Origin: Chlorops oryzae
Lineage: Eukaryota > Arthropoda > Insecta > Diptera > Chloropidae
Assembly (NCBI GenBank): GCA_020466095.1
Contig: CM035807.1
Location: forward strand, 98,785,785 to 98,849,784
Direction of reading: 5' to 3'
DNA length: 64,000 nucleotides
A model generated the notes under the pieces. The model was not told the origin of the DNA. It did no database searches and saw only the letters and a program-made list of their open reading frames with translations. A program made the position numbers and the translations under genes. Numbering within the stretch: position 1 is the stretch's first letter; each line of letters starts with the position of its first letter. Below are positions 34,190 to 46,289 of the stretch, piece by piece.

Positions 34190-34860
34190 TTAAGAGGGTT
34201 GTCTCATTGGCGAGGCTGTTTTTGGACCTTTTTTAAAACAATTCCTGACAGAAAAGGTTTTTATTGTGTTAGGAATGAATGCAAGTTAATAAAGAAGCAC
34301 TTTGTTTTTTTTTATGTGAAGATGGTTCAAAAAGTTCTCAGCCGTCAAAGTGGATGCTCAAATAAAAAAAGGTCTAGTGCTGGCTGCCACGATTCCAGGT
34401 CTCCAAGTTTTCCGAAATGGAAAATAAAACCAGGGTTATAATCAGTATAGATGTCATTATGGCGTGAACCTACAACATAATTTTGGGATTTTTTTTTGAC
34501 AAAATGGCGGCCATTGAAAAATTACCCATTGATTTCGGGTATATTTTTTTGAAGTTCAGTGTAAATAAAAAATATTAAAAAAATTGGTAAAATTATGATT
34601 GAGGTTCACGCCTTAATGGTGACAATTCTGCGTCGAATCCACTTTGTTTCATTAAAATCGATCCAGTTGAACTGGAAAAATCGTGGCAGCCAGTTCAAAA
34701 AAGTGGTTTCGAGATAAATGCGTTTAAGGTTTGAAGCAACGCTAAAATTACTTGCTCGACAAAGAAGGCTATATCCTATAAACTATTTCGAATTTCAAAA
34801 AATCCTTTTAGCACAATATTCTCAAATATTCACCCTATAAAAAAAATGCAAAAAACAAAA
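34190..34860 (+). repeat. Interspersed repeat with TTGTCTCATTGG end, copy 1
   Basis: Family of about 680 bp seen three times (also 59567-60250 and, inverted, 61464-62165). Shared landmarks: CTGGCTGCCACGATT, CCAGGTCTCCAAG, AATGGCGGCCATTGAAAAAT, and GTTTGAAGCAACGC. The left end GAGGGTTGTCTCATTGG resembles the inverted far end of copy 3 (GGGGCTTGTCTCATTGG), so the full element probably has terminal inverted repeats. Non-coding. Confidence 0.75.
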
Positions 34861-34869
34861 TTTCAAAAA

Positions 34870-36011
34870 AGTTAAGGTCGAAATTAATTAATTTTCTAGA
34901 AAACGAAAAAAACTCGGTACACATAAGAACTTTTGATAGCGTTTTTCCTAAGTTTTTCTTTTCGGAAATAAAACGATATTTTTCCACTTGCACAAAATGA
35001 ATTCAATTTGTATGGAGGTTTTTAGAAAACATTTATTGTTTAATATTTTATTGTTAGCTTTTTCACAAAACACGTTTTTAAAAATAAAAAATTTGCTCTC
35101 GTCTTGAAACATTTAGTTGCCTCTCGTTATTTATTGCACTTAACTAAAAATCTATAGCACATACAATAAACTGCTATTCTTTATTCTAAATTTGAGCTTT
35201 TATCTAAGGATTTATTTACAATTTACTCAATGTTACATGAACAATATAAATATTATGTTAAGTAGAATCTCACACATTTACCTATACCTTATAGGGAACG
35301 ATACGATAGTGAATATGTTGAAAATTTTTTCTTTTCATTTGAAATCATGAACTTCTTCTCAAACAATAATCGGTTTATTATAAAATAATCGCTTATTTCA
35401 ATGACCAAAGTGAAAATTTACATATTAATTATGTATGTAAGTATGTATGTCCGATGTTGGAAAAACAAATGTTAAATAAATTTTCGGAAAATTTCTGGGA
35501 AAATTGTGCTCTGTCGGTCATTAAATAAATTCAATGAACTATTCTTTTATTTATGTTTCCAATGATTCGGTTCCTTTAACCAATTGTTTATTATTTATCC
35601 TTTTAACTACATTTTTTTTTTGTTCTTTAATTGTAATATCCGTATTTACACTTTATATAATCCGCTTAAAGTTTATCCAAGAACTTCAGTTCAAGTCATA
35701 CATAAGTTTCTCAGCGTTATTCGGTTCCTCACAGTCGAACGAAGCCATCATCAGCTCTAAAATGAAAAGTTGAAAGAATATTTATTACATATATTTGAAT
35801 GTACAAAACTATATATCAATGTATATGTATGTGTACATGTGTATTTGTGTGTAAACAATGAAATAATGTTGCTTGAGAGTTTAATATTCTTTAGGCTAAT
35901 CCTTAATTCTCTGTAAACTCCAGCATGAAGCAAAACCCCTTAAGTTATTGCTTCATTATATAACCACACAATCGCATACAATGTGGAAAGCAGTGATAGT
36001 TTTTTTCTTAT
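34870..36011. other. AT-rich stretch without recognisable features
   Basis: Poly-A/T runs and short TATG repeats only. No exon with splice borders, no TIR element found. Confidence 0.5.
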
Positions 36012-36718
36012 GGCGAGGCAGAGATAAAGAGAGAGGGAGAGGGATAGCGAGAGAGGGAGAGGGATAGCGAGAGAAGAGAGAGAGAGAGGATAGCGAGAGA
36101 GAGAGAGAAGGGAGATGGAGAGAGAAAGGGAGAAGGAGAGAGAAAGGGAGAAAGAGAGAAAGGGAGAAAGAGAGAGAAAGGTAGAAAGAGAGAGAAAAGG
36201 AGAGAGTAAAGGAGAGAGAGAAGAGAGAGAGAAAAGGAGAGAGAGAGAGAAAAGAGAGAGAGAGAGAGAAAAAGGAGAGAGAGAGAAAGGAGAGAGAGAG
36301 AGAAAGAGAGAGAGAGAGAAAGGAGAGAGAGAGAGAGAAAAGAGAGAGAGAGAGAAGGAGAGAGAGAAAGGGAGAGAGAGAGAAAGGGAGAGAGAGAGAA
36401 AGGGAGAGAGAGAGAGAAAGGGAGAGAGAGAAAAGGGAGAGAGAAGGAGAGAAGAAAGGGAGAGAGAGAGAAGGAAAGGAGAGAAGGAGAGAGAGAGAAA
36501 GGAGAGAGAGAGAGGAAGGGAGAGAGAGAAAGGAGAAGAGAGAAAGGGAGAGAGAGAAAAGTAGAAGGAGAGAGAAAGGAGAAGAGAGAGAAAGAGAGAG
36601 GAGAAAGGAGAGAAGAGAAGGAGAAGAGAGAAAAGAAAAAAGAGAAGAGAAGAGTAGAGAGAAGAAGAGAAAAAGAGAGAGAGAAGAAAAAGAGAGAGAG
36701 AAAGAGACAGGAGACAGC
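36012..36718. repeat. Long GA/GGGAGA purine tract (about 700 bp)
   Basis: Nearly pure purine on the plus strand, built of GA, GAAA and GGGAGA words without a fixed period. It opens several long spurious reading frames (Arg/Glu/Lys on one strand, Ser/Leu/Phe on the other). Such tracts can form triplex DNA and are hard to sequence. Confidence 0.95.
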
Positions 36719-36739
36719 AGACTTTTTACCACAACCACT

Positions 36740-38130
36740 AAAAAATGAACTCTTCCTCTTAAGATGTATGCAATTTCTCTACTTTCTAATAATTAACTTA
36801 ATACATGTGTGTATTCATCACATACGTACGACTGAAAGATGATTGAAAGTGAGAGAGATATGCACATCATGGTTTAGAGAGAAGTAAAAGGAGATGAGTC
36901 AAGAGTATGATAAGAGAATCAATGTGATAGAATGACACTAAATAGAAGGAGAGTGCGCAAAGGTCATCATGTATTTCGAGAGAGCAAGGTTAGTGAGAAG
37001 ACATAAATGTAACAAGTGGAGAGAGGATAAACAAGAGAGAGAAAAAGAGAATGTTCTTTACTTGGACGTAAGAGAGCTATAAATGGTGCAGGAAAGCGAC
37101 CCCACAGTGAATGACATCAAATATGAGAGATAGAAAGGGAGAAGAGGAAAATTTAAGATCTAATTTGGAATAGATACATTTACGATGGGAGCAGAGACTA
37201 TAGAAAAGTTTGAGAGCGCCATGAGGGATGCAGAAGAGTATGTATGAGAGTCGAGGATGTTTTGAGAGCAAGTCCCCACGGTTTCAAAGATGTCAATTCA
37301 TCTAGAAAGAATAAAGGAAAACTGTGGATAGGATGCAGCGACTATTATTACCTCTAACATGACCGACTTATAAAAATTGAACCTCGATTTCCTCTTAAGA
37401 TGTTGCAATTTCTCTTGACGTTTCTAATAATGTTGAACGTTTCAATGTTAACATGTGATGTATTCATCACAGTTCACGTATCACTGAAAATGCATTTCGA
37501 AATGTAACGAATATCGCACATCATGGTTAAGGGATAGTAAAAGTGAATTAGTCAAGCAATCATATAAAACATCAATTTGACTAATATGACACTTAAACTT
37601 CTTAGAATGGAAGCTTGCCGCCAAAGCGTTCATTCATTATTCTCGAGGTCAGCCAAGCGTTAGTGAAAGACCATTAAATGTTAAACAAGTGCGGAGAAGC
37701 TTGCACTAAACAAAAAAAAAAAAAAATGTTCTCTTACTTGTGACGTTAAGGAGCTATAAATTTGGTGCAGGATACATGCGACCCCACAGTGCAACTGTAC
37801 ATTTTATATATTGAGAGATCAAACTATGGTGAGAAGCATGAAACTTTAAGATCTAATTTGGAATACGACTACATTTACGTCATGGGACGTTCTAGACTAT
37901 ATAATAATTTTTGCGAGCGCCATTTTCGAGGGGTGCCAAAGAAGTTAGGAATTTACGTTTCGAGTGTCTGTTTGGAGCAAGTCCCTTAGTGTTTCTTTGC
38001 AACATTTGTCTATTTCATTGAAGATATTAAAGTGAAAACTGTGGATTAGGGATTTTGCAGTTTCCCCTAGATTGGACTTCATCCCTCTAAACTATGACCG
38101 TATCTTCATAAAAATTCGTTCCTTCGCATT
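36740..38130. repeat. Imperfect tandem pair next to the GA tract; first unit GA-rich and degraded
   Basis: Unit 1 about 36740-37386 and unit 2 about 37387-38130 align along their length through shared words (TCTTAAGATG, TATTCATCACA, GCACATCATGGTT, TTTAAGATCTAATTTGGAAT, GCGACCCCACAGTG), then a truncated third start. Unit 1 is shorter and studded with GAGA insertions absent from unit 2. No coding content is recognised. Confidence 0.8.
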
Positions 38131-38477
38131 TCCCCTTAACCTTTTCGCAGCGGCTTTCTTTTGAAGTTTCATATATTTTTTGCTTTAATTAAGTGTAAAA
38201 CAAAAAAATTCATTTTAAAACCTTTTGAGGAGATGGGTAGTAGCCCCTGGGATCAATGTGCTTCTATTCGTCTTATACGTTGGGACATATTACAATGTAA
38301 CTTTTTAACTTGGTCGTACTTTAACCTTTACTGGGACATATGTATATAACCCTGCAGATGGCGAAAGGGTTAAGAGAAAACAAATCTGAGATGAGCTATC
38401 TTCACTTAGTTTGTTATGTGTATTGGCGGAAACACGAAAAAGATTTAAATTATGAATAGCCTTGATCGGACCATATA

Positions 38478-38620
38478 CAGTGTACTCTCTCTGAAGTGGA
38501 CACCAATTAGACCGAAAAATATGTCCGTTTAAGAGGAAACAATTTGAGAATCAGGTATACTAGAGCATTCCCTAAAACTGTCCGTTTAAGAATGGTTGTC
38601 CGCAAGGAGAGAGTACACTG
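38478..38620. mobile_element. TA-flanked MITE with CAGTGTACTCTCTC ends, copy 1 (143 bp)
   Basis: Inverted ends CAGTGTACTCTCTC / GAGAGAGTACACTG with TA on both sides. A TA target and CAGT start suggest Tc1/mariner-like. The interior shares TCCGTTTAAGAG and GTCCGC words with the other copies at 40496 and 41284. Confidence 0.8.
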
Positions 38621-38624
38621 TATA

Positions 38625-38910
38625 GGGATATCTCCAGTGCTACAGCCTGTTCCAAAATTAACAAAAACTGTTCTATAGTCTAAATTTTTCGAGATATACC
38701 AATCAAAATTACAACTTGAGCTCATATTGAAGCCTCAGGTTATATTTCAATAAATCGGGGAAAGTGGACTCGACACAAGGGCGGTTTAGTCTGTCTTAGT
38801 TGTCGTGGTTTTGGGGTCTGTTAAAAAAAATATTCATATTTCTAACCGTTTAAATTTGTCGAATATTGTCAGGGTCGACTGATTATAACACCCTTACTAC
38901 GTTTACCATA
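38625..38910 (+). repeat. Fragment of the interspersed repeat found at 46.3 kb
   Basis: Shares an ordered set of words with 46560-47140, including CTGTT...AAAAACTG, a GAGATAT/AAGATAT segment, and the end GACTGATTATAACACCCTTAC against GACTATAACACCCTTAC. Degenerate. Confidence 0.5.
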
Positions 38911-40495
38911 TATGTATAGAAAAGAATAAATATTTAAATGAATTTAAATTAAAAAGCTTCTATCAATTATTTTATTGGTTGTGGAAAATCTCATCGTTTA
39001 GTTTTTCTTTCAACCACTTATTGATTGTTTTGAATGCTTAAAATACTTAATTAACAAATTGAAGCTTGAAGAAAAATTGATTTTACCTTCAATTACATAA
39101 AAACAAAATATTCAAATTTCAAATATCGAGAGGATATTCAGCTACATGCCTTTATTCTTCTTCCTGCAGCAATGAAGAGGTCGATTAACCGAAAAGGACT
39201 ACTCTGAGGTTACTCAGAAGATGACTAGTTAAAATGTAGAGTATTTTATGAATGAGAATTGACTAGACCTTGAGCAGCAAAAAGGGGTCTATAGATGAAG
39301 TGTAGTCAAAAGATTAGGCCAACTGTTATATATGGGACAATTGAACTCTAATTGATCACAGTGACCACAGTAGGTGTACTCGTGGAGTAGTTAAATGTGG
39401 GAGTGGTTATTTTTCAAAGACAGTTTAGTGTTAAAGAAGACAGTTTGAAGAATCGGTTGGCAAATCAACCCTGCTGTTACCTTAAGAAAGTTGCACAAAA
39501 CGCTTTAGAAAACATTTGATCCACTGTGTATTTTTCATACAAAATATACTTATAGTCAAAATCAAAATTTGAGCTGATTACAAGAAGATTGTTATGGCTG
39601 AAAGTAAATTGATTTCATCAATCTCCAGATATTGGCCTGAAAAAAGTTGAATTTTGGACCTAAGGCACCAGTAGGGTTAAGAGAATTTTTGTGACTAGTC
39701 GGGGATTAGATGGAATTACTGCAGGGCGTATACAAAATATACGCATATGTAAGACTTCGTATATACCACTGAATGCATGTACCTACATATGTACGGACAT
39801 ATGTATTGCATGACTGAATACGAGTGGGTTTAATTTTCAGCAATTTTTCATACAATATATACACAATTCTCAGAAAGAGTTATAAAGACATTCAATCTCT
39901 CGAAGAATCGAAAGACAAATAGTCGTATTCTCGTTTCCGGAGATGGCTTTATTTATGAATCCTTTCATATCTTGAGGTTATTTATTATTGGAAGCATTTA
40001 TAATAAATAGTCTCATATCAAACAATGATAAAAGGTTGAAGAAAAAGCGTAGCTGCTGGTATTTGGTATTGTTTTTCGTGTTTTTTGTTTTGTATTTTGC
40101 TTTTGTTGTTGTTGTTTTTGTTTTCGTCGGTGCTCTTTTGATTGCAGGGAAACATGGCGATGGCTAATAAACAACACAAACAATACAACAAGAAATGAGC
40201 TTGAGTGGCAGGAAGTATACAAAGAAGAAAGAATAAAAACAAAAAAAAAAAAACAAAAATGGAGAAAAATTTCCAAAGATGGAGGGCTCTTCTTGGCGTT
40301 CCTATGGCATTCTGTGTATTAGTTATTTAAGTGATTGAAATCGATATTCTATGGATGGCCTTATAACTATGTAGGAAGGAATTCGTTCATTGTTTATTAT
40401 TGAACCATTGTGCCATTTTCATTATTTTAGTTCGTTTGTGCCTCATTAGCTTTTGTACGGTGAATGTGTTTTTCTTTCATCTAACAAGATATGTA
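38911..40495. other. AT-rich stretch without recognisable genes
   Basis: Only TGTTGTTG-type and poly-A runs (about 40090-40255). The short open frames here have no splice or family support. Confidence 0.5.
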
Positions 40496-40656
40496 CAGTG
40501 TACTCTCTCCTTGAGGGCACCCCTCTTGAACGGACACTTTTTGGGAATGCTCGAGTATATTTTCTTCTCAAATAGTTTTCTCTTAAGTGGAAACCTCTGT
40601 TAAGCGCACATATATTTTTCGGTCCTGCAGGTGTCCGCTTAAGAGAGAGTACACTG
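40496..40656. mobile_element. TA-flanked MITE with CAGTGTACTCTCTC ends, copy 2 (161 bp)
   Basis: Same ends as at 38478, flanked by TA (40494-40495 and 40657-40658). The interior GGACACCCC-like, AACGGACAC and GTCCGCTTAAGAGAGAG words match the third copy. Confidence 0.8.
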
Positions 40657-41283
40657 TATGTACGTGTGTATGTATGTCAGAAATTTTGTGGTTGTATTAA
40701 CAATATCATGTTTCGGATGAAAACAAACACCCATTTTCACAGTCATTTATCTTATTGAAAAGGTTTTCGTTCACCTGTTTTCATTTTCATCATAGAATAT
40801 ATGATAACTTATTGATGGGATATGCTTTTGGAGTCAGAAAACAAATACATAGCTGTCCTGAAAAGGCGACCAGTGGCTAAGTGGAGTATCAATTTCATTT
40901 ATTTTAGTTCTATGACCGAATCGAGTCAATGACGAAAATGTTTTCGAGCAAAGTAATTTTTCAAAAGAACTCCAAAATGAATGGCGAGCGCGCGCTTGGG
41001 GCGATGAATTGATGGATTTGCTCTCGATATGATCCAGTATCAATCGCTGCTTGAATAAGCAGCAGCATTTGTTTCCCTTTTTCTGTTTCATCAAACAAAA
41101 GATGTTCTTTTGAACTCAATCCTTTGAATGGAAAGATGGAGTTACATATTTCTAATCGAAACATTTCGTTAACCTTAAATAGAAAGTCGACTTAGTGAAA
41201 GGTCAGAACGATAGTATAAATGTGCTTTAAATTATTAACTTTGAAATATCAATGAATGAATTTAAAGAAAAAAATCGTATATA

Positions 41284-41984
41284 CAGTGTGCTCTCTTCTT
41301 GCGGACACCCCTCTTAAGGGGTTATATACAGTTAGAATTTTCAAAAAATCGATTTTTTAAATTTTATTTTCTTAATGTACATATATTTAAGAATACACAT
41401 AGAAAATGTCATATCGTTCCGTCGAATATTTTCGAAGTTACACGCATATTTGAAATACAAATTAATGCTAAAATTTTGATCAAAAATCGATTTTTATTTT
41501 TGAGAAGCCGCCATTTTGTCAAAAAATTTTATTTTGCTTATTCCTTCCATTAAGTACTAGATTTAATAGTAATTTAACGAAAACTGTTTCGTTTTTTAAT
41601 TTGAGAGGATCCAGTTCGGAGATATAGTGGTCACCGCAAAACGTGTTTTTTGAGAGGAGCTCCCGGAGATCATTTGTAGCACCTTTCAAAATTAATATTT
41701 TTACTAAGACCAAGTCTTAAAATACAGTTAAAATATACCATAATATGTGTACAAATTATTAGATTAATAAATTTAAAAGTATTCTCAGGAAAAATTCTTG
41801 AAAAATCGCTTTTTTTGACCTTCTAACTGAATATAACCCCTTAAACGGACACTTCTAGAGAATACTATAGTATTCTGTATAGAATAGTATAGTATAGTAT
41901 AGAATTCCTGATTCTCAAATAGTTTCTTCCGAAACGGACATAATTTTCGGTCCTGCAGGTGTCCGCTTAAGAGAGAGTAGACTG
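41284..41984. mobile_element. TA-flanked MITE, copy 3, split by another element
   Basis: Ends CAGTGTGCTCTCTT and GAGAGAGTAGACTG, flanked by TA (41282-41283 and 41985-41986). Its interior is interrupted by a 523-bp element at 41318-41840; without it and the extra TTAA this copy is about 174 bp, like the others. Confidence 0.75.
41318..41840. mobile_element. piggyBac-like (TTAA) MITE nested in the TA-flanked MITE
   Basis: TIRs GGGGTTATATACAGTTAGAA and its inverse with one mismatch, flanked by TTAA at 41314-41317 and 41841-41844. The TTAA target is diagnostic of the piggyBac superfamily. The interior is AT-rich and non-coding. Confidence 0.82.
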
Positions 41985-42010
41985 TAGGTAGTAAAATTTT
42001 AAACAAGTAA

Positions 42011-42766
42011 TGCTATGTTCTCACTATAGGGGTTAAGTTCTTAACCCGATACTTTAACTCAAAGCGTTCATATCAGGTTAGAGCGAGTTAAGGTTTACAA
42101 ACGTCGTATGACCCAGCCGAAAAGTGCACTACTTCTGCACTACTTCCGAAGTGGTGAAAATTCATACTGCGGCTACTCGCATTACTAGCCCTAACTGTTA
42201 ATGAAGTTTGTTAAGAGATGGCCGCTGTTTTCATTACATGCATGCGATGATGTCCGGCTTGGGAGTTTGAAATATAAAAATTGCGCAAGGTATATCTGAT
42301 ATACTATATCATCGAGAAATTGAAATTAAAAATGGAATTTGCTTTATTAGAAATGTTTAAAGAAGCTGAAAAAGCCAAAGGAATATTGGAAGCAATAATA
42401 TTAGAAGACCATTGCAATATCCGCAGGAACAAAAAAAGATTAATGGAGCTAATAGTGAAAGCGGCATCACAAAACGTTCCACGACCTGTGATTAAAATTT
42501 ACATATCCAAATACGTGCATCCTTCCCCACTCATTTTCTGCACGTGAAAGCTTCCTGCCAGTGTCATATTAAATTTTTACCCGGTTTTTGTACTCGGTGT
42601 TAGCAAACGTAACTGAAATTTTCAAATGCAACTCTGCGCTAACCTCAGAGTTAAATGTTAACCCGGGGTTTATTTTAGGGTTAGATGATTTTTTTTATAT
42701 GCGTTTTGACATTTGAAACCCTGGGTTTCGCCGATAACCCTAACCCGGCCTAGTGAGAACATAGCA
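42011..42766 (+). mobile_element. PIF/Harbinger-like element with a short conserved ORF, copy 1 (756 bp)
   Basis: TIRs start TGCTATGTTCTCACTA, flanked by the 3-bp duplication TAA (42008-42010 and 42767-42769). It encodes a roughly 70-residue frame (about 42330-42547) containing EFALLEMFKEAEKAKGIL and RRNKKRLMEL, which recurs in the other two copies; it may be the N-terminal remnant of a transposase. The TAA target and element size suggest a deletion derivative of PIF/Harbinger. Confidence 0.82.
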
Positions 42767-42893
42767 TAAGGGTGTTATCTATAGTCTGGCTTTTACGTGT
42801 ACCGGTACCTTTAAGGAACTGTTTTCGACAAAAAAGCATGTTCGGAAAGAAATTCGCCTTAAGAGGTTTTTGAAATGACCAATTCGAATCTAA

Positions 42894-44405
42894 TGCTATG
42901 TTCTCACTATAGGGGTTAAGTTCTTAACCCGATACTTTAACTCAAAGCGTTCATATTAGCTTCGAGCGAGTTAGGGTTTACTAACGTCATATGACCCAGC
43001 CGGAAAGTTGACTACTTCTGCACTACTTCCGAAGTGGTGAAAATTCATACTGCGGGTACTCGCATTACTAACCCTAACTGTTAATGAAGTTTGTTAGAAG
43101 ATGGCCGCTGTTTTCATTACATGCATGCGATAATGTCCGGCTTGGGAGTGTGAAATATAAAAAACGCGCAAGGTATATCTGATATACTATATCATCGAGC
43201 AATTGCAAATAAAATTGGAATTTGCTTTATTAGAAATGTTTAAAGAAGCTGAAAAAGCCAAAGGAATATTGGAAGCAATAATATTAGAAGACCATTGCAA
43301 TAACCGCAGGAACAAAAAAAGATTAATGGAGCTAATGATGAAAGCGGCATCACAAAATGTTCCAAGACCTGTGAATATAATTTACATATCCAAATACGTG
43401 CATCCTTCACCACTCATTTGCTGCACGGGCAAGCTTCCCCGTCAGTGCCGTATTAAATATTAAACCGGTTTTTGTATTCGGTGTTAGCAAATGTAACTGA
43501 AATTTTCAAATGCAACTCTGCGCTAACCTCAGAGTTAAATGTTAACCCGGGGTTTATTTTCGGGTTAGTTGATTTTTTTTATATGCGTTTTGACATTTGA
43601 AACCCTGGGTTTCGCCGATAACCCTAATGCTATGTTCTCACTAGGCCGGGTTAGGGTTATCGGCGAAACCCAGGGTTTCAAATGTCAAAACGCATATAAA
43701 AAAAAACATCTAACCCGAAAATAAACCCCGGGTTAACATTTAACTCTGAGGTTAGCGCAGAGTTGCATTTGAAAATTTCAGTTACATTTGCTAACACCGA
43801 ATACAAAAACCGGGTTAATATTTAATACGGCACTGACAGGGAAGCTTTCCCGTGCAGCAAATGAGAGGTGAAGGATGTGTTTGGATATGTTAATTTTAAT
43901 CACAGGTCGTGGAACGTTTTGTGATGCCGCTTTCACTATTAGCTCCATTAATCTTTTTTTGTTCCTGCGGATATTGCAATGGTCTTCTAATATTATTGCT
44001 TCCAATATTCCTTTGGCTTTTTCAGCTTCTTTAAACATTTCTAATAAAGCAAATTCCATTTTTATTTGCAATTTCTCGATGATATAGTATATCAGATAAC
44101 CTTGCGCGTTTTTTATATTTCAAACTCCTAAGCCGGACATTATCGCATGCATGTAATGAAAACAGCGGCCATCTTCTAACAAACTTCATTAACAGTTAGG
44201 ATTAGTAATGCGAGTAGCCGCAGTATGAATTTTCACCACTTCGGAAGTAGTGCAGAAGTAGTCCACTTTCCGGCTGGGTCTAATGACTTTAGTAAACCCT
44301 AACTCGCTCGAAGCTGATATGAACGCTTTGAGTTAAAGTATCGGGTTAAGAACTTAACCCCTATAGTGAGAACATAGCATAACCCGGCCTAGTGAGAACA
44401 TAGCA
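42894..44405 (+). mobile_element. PIF/Harbinger-like element, copy 2, interrupted by copy 3
   Basis: Outer flanks TAA at 42891-42893 and 44406-44408. The element occupies 42894-43627 and 44383-44405 (757 bp in total) and is split by copy 3 plus its TAA duplication. The same short frame is present near 43215-43463 with a few substitutions. Confidence 0.82.
43628..44379 (-). mobile_element. PIF/Harbinger-like element, copy 3, inserted inside copy 2 (752 bp)
   Basis: Inverted relative to its host and flanked by TAA (43625-43627 and 44380-44382). The target is CCC-TAA-CCCGG inside the right end of copy 2. The conserved short frame lies on the minus strand (about 44071-43780) and again contains EFALLEMFKEAEKAKGIL. 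This is the youngest of the three insertions locally. Confidence 0.85.
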
Positions 44406-44409
44406 TAAG

Positions 44410-44640
44410 CTCAAATTCAAAATTTTATTGAAATATGTATATCTAGAAACTCAAGGTTTTTGATCACATACCCTAGTGCTGGAGGTTCCCCCAAAAATGG
44501 CCTGATCAAACTCATACTCGCACTAAATCTTATTGATATCCCCGACAATACGCATACCAAATTTCAAGATAGCTCAACTCCTTCGATAAGAAAACTGTAT
44601 ACAAATAAACCAACAGATAGATAGGCCGACGGACGGATAC
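44410..44640 (-). repeat. Inverted fragment of the 46.3-kb interspersed repeat
   Basis: Reverse-complement similarity to about 46400-46570: TCGATAAG/AGCTCAACTCCTTCG against CGAAGGAGTTGAGCT, and GCATACCAAA against TTTGGTATGC. Degenerate. Confidence 0.6.
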
Positions 44641-46289
44641 GACGGTTAAATCGAATCTCCTGGCAACGCTGATCGTTTCTACATATTAACATTTTGTACA
44701 GTCTGCCCCGAATGGTACTGGCTGTTACATACGTACGCACAACTGCAATATACCATAGCAACACATAGGGTGTCCAATTTAAAAAACTTCCAATTGAATT
44801 CAAAATTTTAAAGACCCAGCGACAAGTGGAACGTTCACAGTAAGCCACTCAACAAGTCATAGCAAGAAGATTGTTTACAACTCAGCACAGTGTAAAAAAT
44901 AGCATAAATTTCTAACAAAATACTGAAGGAAAATAAAGAGAATATAAATACAATACGTTTAAATAACTAACCTCGCACCAGAGCAACAACAAAGACGATG
45001 ACAACGAGAAAAACAACAACAGCAACAACAAGTGCAACAACTGAAGGCAACAAAAGTAACAAAATTTCTTGCCAAGATTACAAATTGTAGTTAAAAAGGC
45101 AAGCAGTGTCGGCCCAAAGCAACCAAAAGCCACAATCAACCAAGTTGGAATTTTTGGCACGGCCCGTGAGTGTAGCTGCTGCTCGTTTTTATATATACAT
45201 ACATATATATATATATAGTTTTTTTGAATATTTCTTTTTATATTTTTGCACCCATTGTTGGTGCTCCCATTGTGGTTGCTTTTGGTTTTGACCATTTTAA
45301 TTTCGTATTTTACACTTGAAATTGTGCAAATGTAAGAGGCGGATAAATATACATTTCGTCTGTAGCGCTTTAATCTGCTCTGCTCCTTTCCTTCGCTTTC
45401 CTTTCGGTTCACTTCGCTCCGCATTGCCTGTCCGTTCGGAGCAAATAAGTAAATAGAGAATCAGCAACGAAAAGTGTGTAGGCATGGTGCAGCACGTTGG
45501 TCCGTTCATTCGCTCAATGGGGAAACACTGCGAGGGCAAACAAACAAATTCATATAATTTTACAGAGATCTTTTCTGGTCTGAGTATCGTCGACAGATAT
45601 GAGTTACACAGCTTTCCAGACCTCTCTCAACTTCAGAGCTAAAGTCCTGTGTCCTTTGTGCCCTTTTTTCTTCAACGTCGGGGTTTTTTTTTTTTTTTTT
45701 TTTTTTTTATGTAGGTCAAGCGTTTTACATTCACCCGGACGATTGTTATTTTTAGTATTGTTTGCCTGGTGAGCTGGGAACATAAAGCTGTATTGGCGGA
45801 TGCATTAAAGACATTTAAGGAACACAAAGTACATAGTCTTCGACGGCGTCGATATTGTCATCGTTGTTGTTATTATTGTTGTTGTTGTTATTTTCGTCAA
45901 AGTGGTGGAATGATTGTGTAAGTGTGAAAGAGAATTTATACGGATTTAAGGTCAACGGAAATCTTATTTTTTTGTTTTTTTGTTTTTATTGTTATTATAA
46001 TTAACTTTTTAATGGATTGGAGTTGCAGAAGAAGACGCCATTGGTCTTGTCATTTCAATGTCGGCACCTTTTTTTTTATAATTGGCCGCCCGAATTGATT
46101 TGGGTGCGTTCTCAATGATAGCTGATGGAATATTTTCGAGCTATTAAATTTCAAATGTCCTCCTAATATACATAGTATTGCTGCGTAGGATCGGTATGAA
46201 ATCCTTAATCACAACATACCTTCATATCTGTTCTCTGAGCCGTTTGGGTCATGCCAGCGTGCCACCAGATGACCTTTCCAGCAATGCAG
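44641..46289. other. Gene-poor stretch with CAA/GTT microsatellites
   Basis: Contains CAACAACAAC (about 45010-45050), a TATATA run (about 45190-45217), a poly-T run (about 45687-45708) and GTTGTTATTGTTGTTG (about 45860-45895). No exon or RNA gene is supported. Confidence 0.5.

Noticed and set aside
35956..36738. 260-codon Ser/Leu/Phe frame and an opposing Arg/Glu/Lys frame
   Set aside because: Both are readings of the GA purine tract. No splice sites, domain or start context.
42005..44408. CRISPR-like or satellite array because of repeated blocks
   Set aside because: The blocks are three complete transposon copies with TIRs and TAA duplications, not short direct repeats with spacers.
44912..45424. 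170-codon minus-strand frame
   Set aside because: Contains runs from CAA/GTT and TA microsatellites, with no start or splice evidence.
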